A DNA stretch of 58,633 nucleotides, from positions 1-58,633 of the forward strand of contig JAUYEI010000116.1 in the NCBI GenBank assembly GCA_030691385.1, read 5' to 3'. The DNA is from Azonexus sp. (lineage in GTDB: Bacteria; Pseudomonadota; Gammaproteobacteria; Burkholderiales; Rhodocyclaceae). Position numbers and translations under genes: made by a program. Below the pieces are notes generated by a model. The model saw only the letters and a program-made list of their open reading frames with translations, had not been told where the DNA came from and searched no databases. The first letter of the stretch is position 1, and every line of letters starts with the position of its first letter. Of the stretch, positions 57,800-58,633 are shown piece by piece.

Positions 57800-58633
57800 A
57801 TGAACGCCACCGAACAGTTTCTCGCCGCCAACGCCCACGTCGACGCGGCCGCAGTCCAGCCGCTGCCCAATTCCCGCAAGGTTTACATCGAAGGTTCCCG
57901 TCCGGACATCCGCGTCCCGATGCGCAAAATTTCGCAGGACGACACGCCAACCGCCTTCGGTGGTGAAAAGAACCCGCCGATCTACGTTTATGACTGTTCA
58001 GGCCCCTACTCCGACCCCGCCATCAAGATCGACATCCGCTCCGGCCTGCCCGCCCTGCGCGCCGGCTGGATTGCCGAACGCGGCGATGTCGAGGAACTGG
58101 CCGACCTGAGCTCGGAATTCGGCCGCAAGCGCGCCACCGACCAGTCCCTCGACGAACTGCGTTTCCCCGGCCTGCACCGCAAGCCGCTGCGCGCCAAGGC
58201 CGGCAAGAACGTCAGCCAGATGCACTACGCCCGGCAGGGCATCATCACGCCGGAGATGGAATACGTCGCCATCCGCGAGAACAACAACCGGCGCGCCTAC
58301 ATCGAATCGCTACGGTCAACCGGAAAAATGGGCGAAAAAATGGCTGCCCTGCTCGGCCGCCAGCACCCCGGCCAGAACTTCGGCGCCAGCATCCCCGAAG
58401 AAATCACCCCGGAATTCGTCCGCAGCGAAATCGCCCGCGGCCGCGCCATCATCCCCAACAACATCAATCACCCGGAAAGCGAGCCGATGATCATCGGCCG
58501 CAACTTCCTCACCAAGATCAACGCCAACATCGGCAACTCGGCGCTCGGCTCCAGCATTCAGGAAGAAGTCGAGAAAATGACCTGGTCGATCCGCTGGGGC
58601 GGCGACACCGTGATGGACCTGTCCACCGGCAAG
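57800..58633 (+). CDS. thiC: Phosphomethylpyrimidine synthase ThiC (5' part; runs off the window)
   Basis: The first 278 residues of ThiC, the radical-SAM enzyme that makes the pyrimidine of thiamin. [53 protein letters not shown] and [23 protein letters not shown] are conserved. Around residue 165-185 there is a variable stretch ([21 protein letters not shown]) that contains the dispersed 12-mer. Start ATG 57800 with AAGGA upstream. Confidence 0.97.
   Translation, partial: MNATEQFLAANAHVDAAAVQPLPNSRKVYIEGSRPDIRVPMRKISQDDTPTAFGGEKNPPIYVYDCSGPYSDPAIKIDIRSGLPALRAGWIAERGDVEELADLSSEFGRKRATDQSLDELRFPGLHRKPLRAKAGKNVSQMHYARQGIITPEMEYVAIRENNNRRAYIESLRSTGKMGEKMAALLGRQHPGQNFGASIPEEITPEFVRSEIARGRAIIPNNINHPESEPMIIGRNFLTKINANIGNSALGSSIQEEVEKMTWSIRWGGDTVMDLSTGK
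58312..58323 (+). repeat. ACGGTCAACCGG repeat, site 7 (inside thiC)
   Basis: An exact 12-mer, preceded by T and followed by AAAAATGGGCGAAAAAATGG. Read as CTA CGG TCA ACC GGA (LRSTG), a third reading frame compared with patB/waaA and cca. Confidence 0.78.

Overview
This 58.6 kb window is chromosomal DNA of a Gram-negative betaproteobacterium, most likely a Rhodocyclaceae member close to Dechloromonas/Azospira. The inference rests on the recA-recX-lptB-rpoN-hpf-ptsN-hprK block, the PHP-type small proteins (PsiF, DUF3426, DUF1631, DUF2905), LPS genes (waaC, waaA, lptB), ornithine-lipid genes and GC-rich codon use. No tRNA, rRNA or CRISPR array was recognised.

Layout. 1-7.1 kb is a decayed, repeat-rich stretch: a small HdeA-like secreted protein, an IS630 transposase cut at its N-terminus, a lysine/alanine-rich DNA-binding protein, a ParA cut after about 97 residues, VanZ, a sodium symporter and RluA. 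7.1-13.1 kb is the recA to hprK block ending in a PsiF protein. 13.1-19.0 kb (minus) is a signalling stretch: adenylate cyclase-FHA, TtcA, a PAS/PAS hybrid histidine kinase and a FIST sensor. 19.1-31.7 kb holds housekeeping genes (MidA-like methyltransferase, cca, an epimerase, DUF1631, slt, 5-FCL, patB, cysK). 31.7-34.4 kb is a second decayed stretch: an EAL-domain remnant, a solitary CsoSCA-like carbonic anhydrase, an Mrr-type endonuclease remnant and two more repeat copies. 34.4-47.6 kb holds maeB, mpl, aroQ, accB-accC-prmA, a PfkB kinase, olsB and a PlsC-type acyltransferase, and apaH. 47.6-58.6 kb holds glmS, a nucleotide-sugar epimerase, waaC-waaA, a pcm-rhodanese-tolC operon, a TetR regulator, an alpha-carbonic anhydrase and a TPP-riboswitch thiC that runs off the end.

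Two unnamed repeat families are the most interesting content. (A) Six copies of an approximately 237 bp element with terminal inverted repeats and TNA flanks. It has several stop-free frames, and 237 + 3 bp equals 80 codons. One copy sits in frame inside a small exported-protein gene, and others lie at the edges of truncated genes. (B) A 12-mer, ACGGTCAACCGG, occurs seven times exactly, with an A/T-rich tail of similar pattern. It lies both between genes and inside patB, waaA, cca and thiC, in all three reading frames, which points to spread or selection at the DNA level. Other points worth checking are a hairpin that closes the olsB ribosome-binding site, a stray copy of the glmS 3' end, a perfect 14+14 bp operator abutting the tetR start codon, and a LexA box shared by recA and the disrupted secreted-protein gene.
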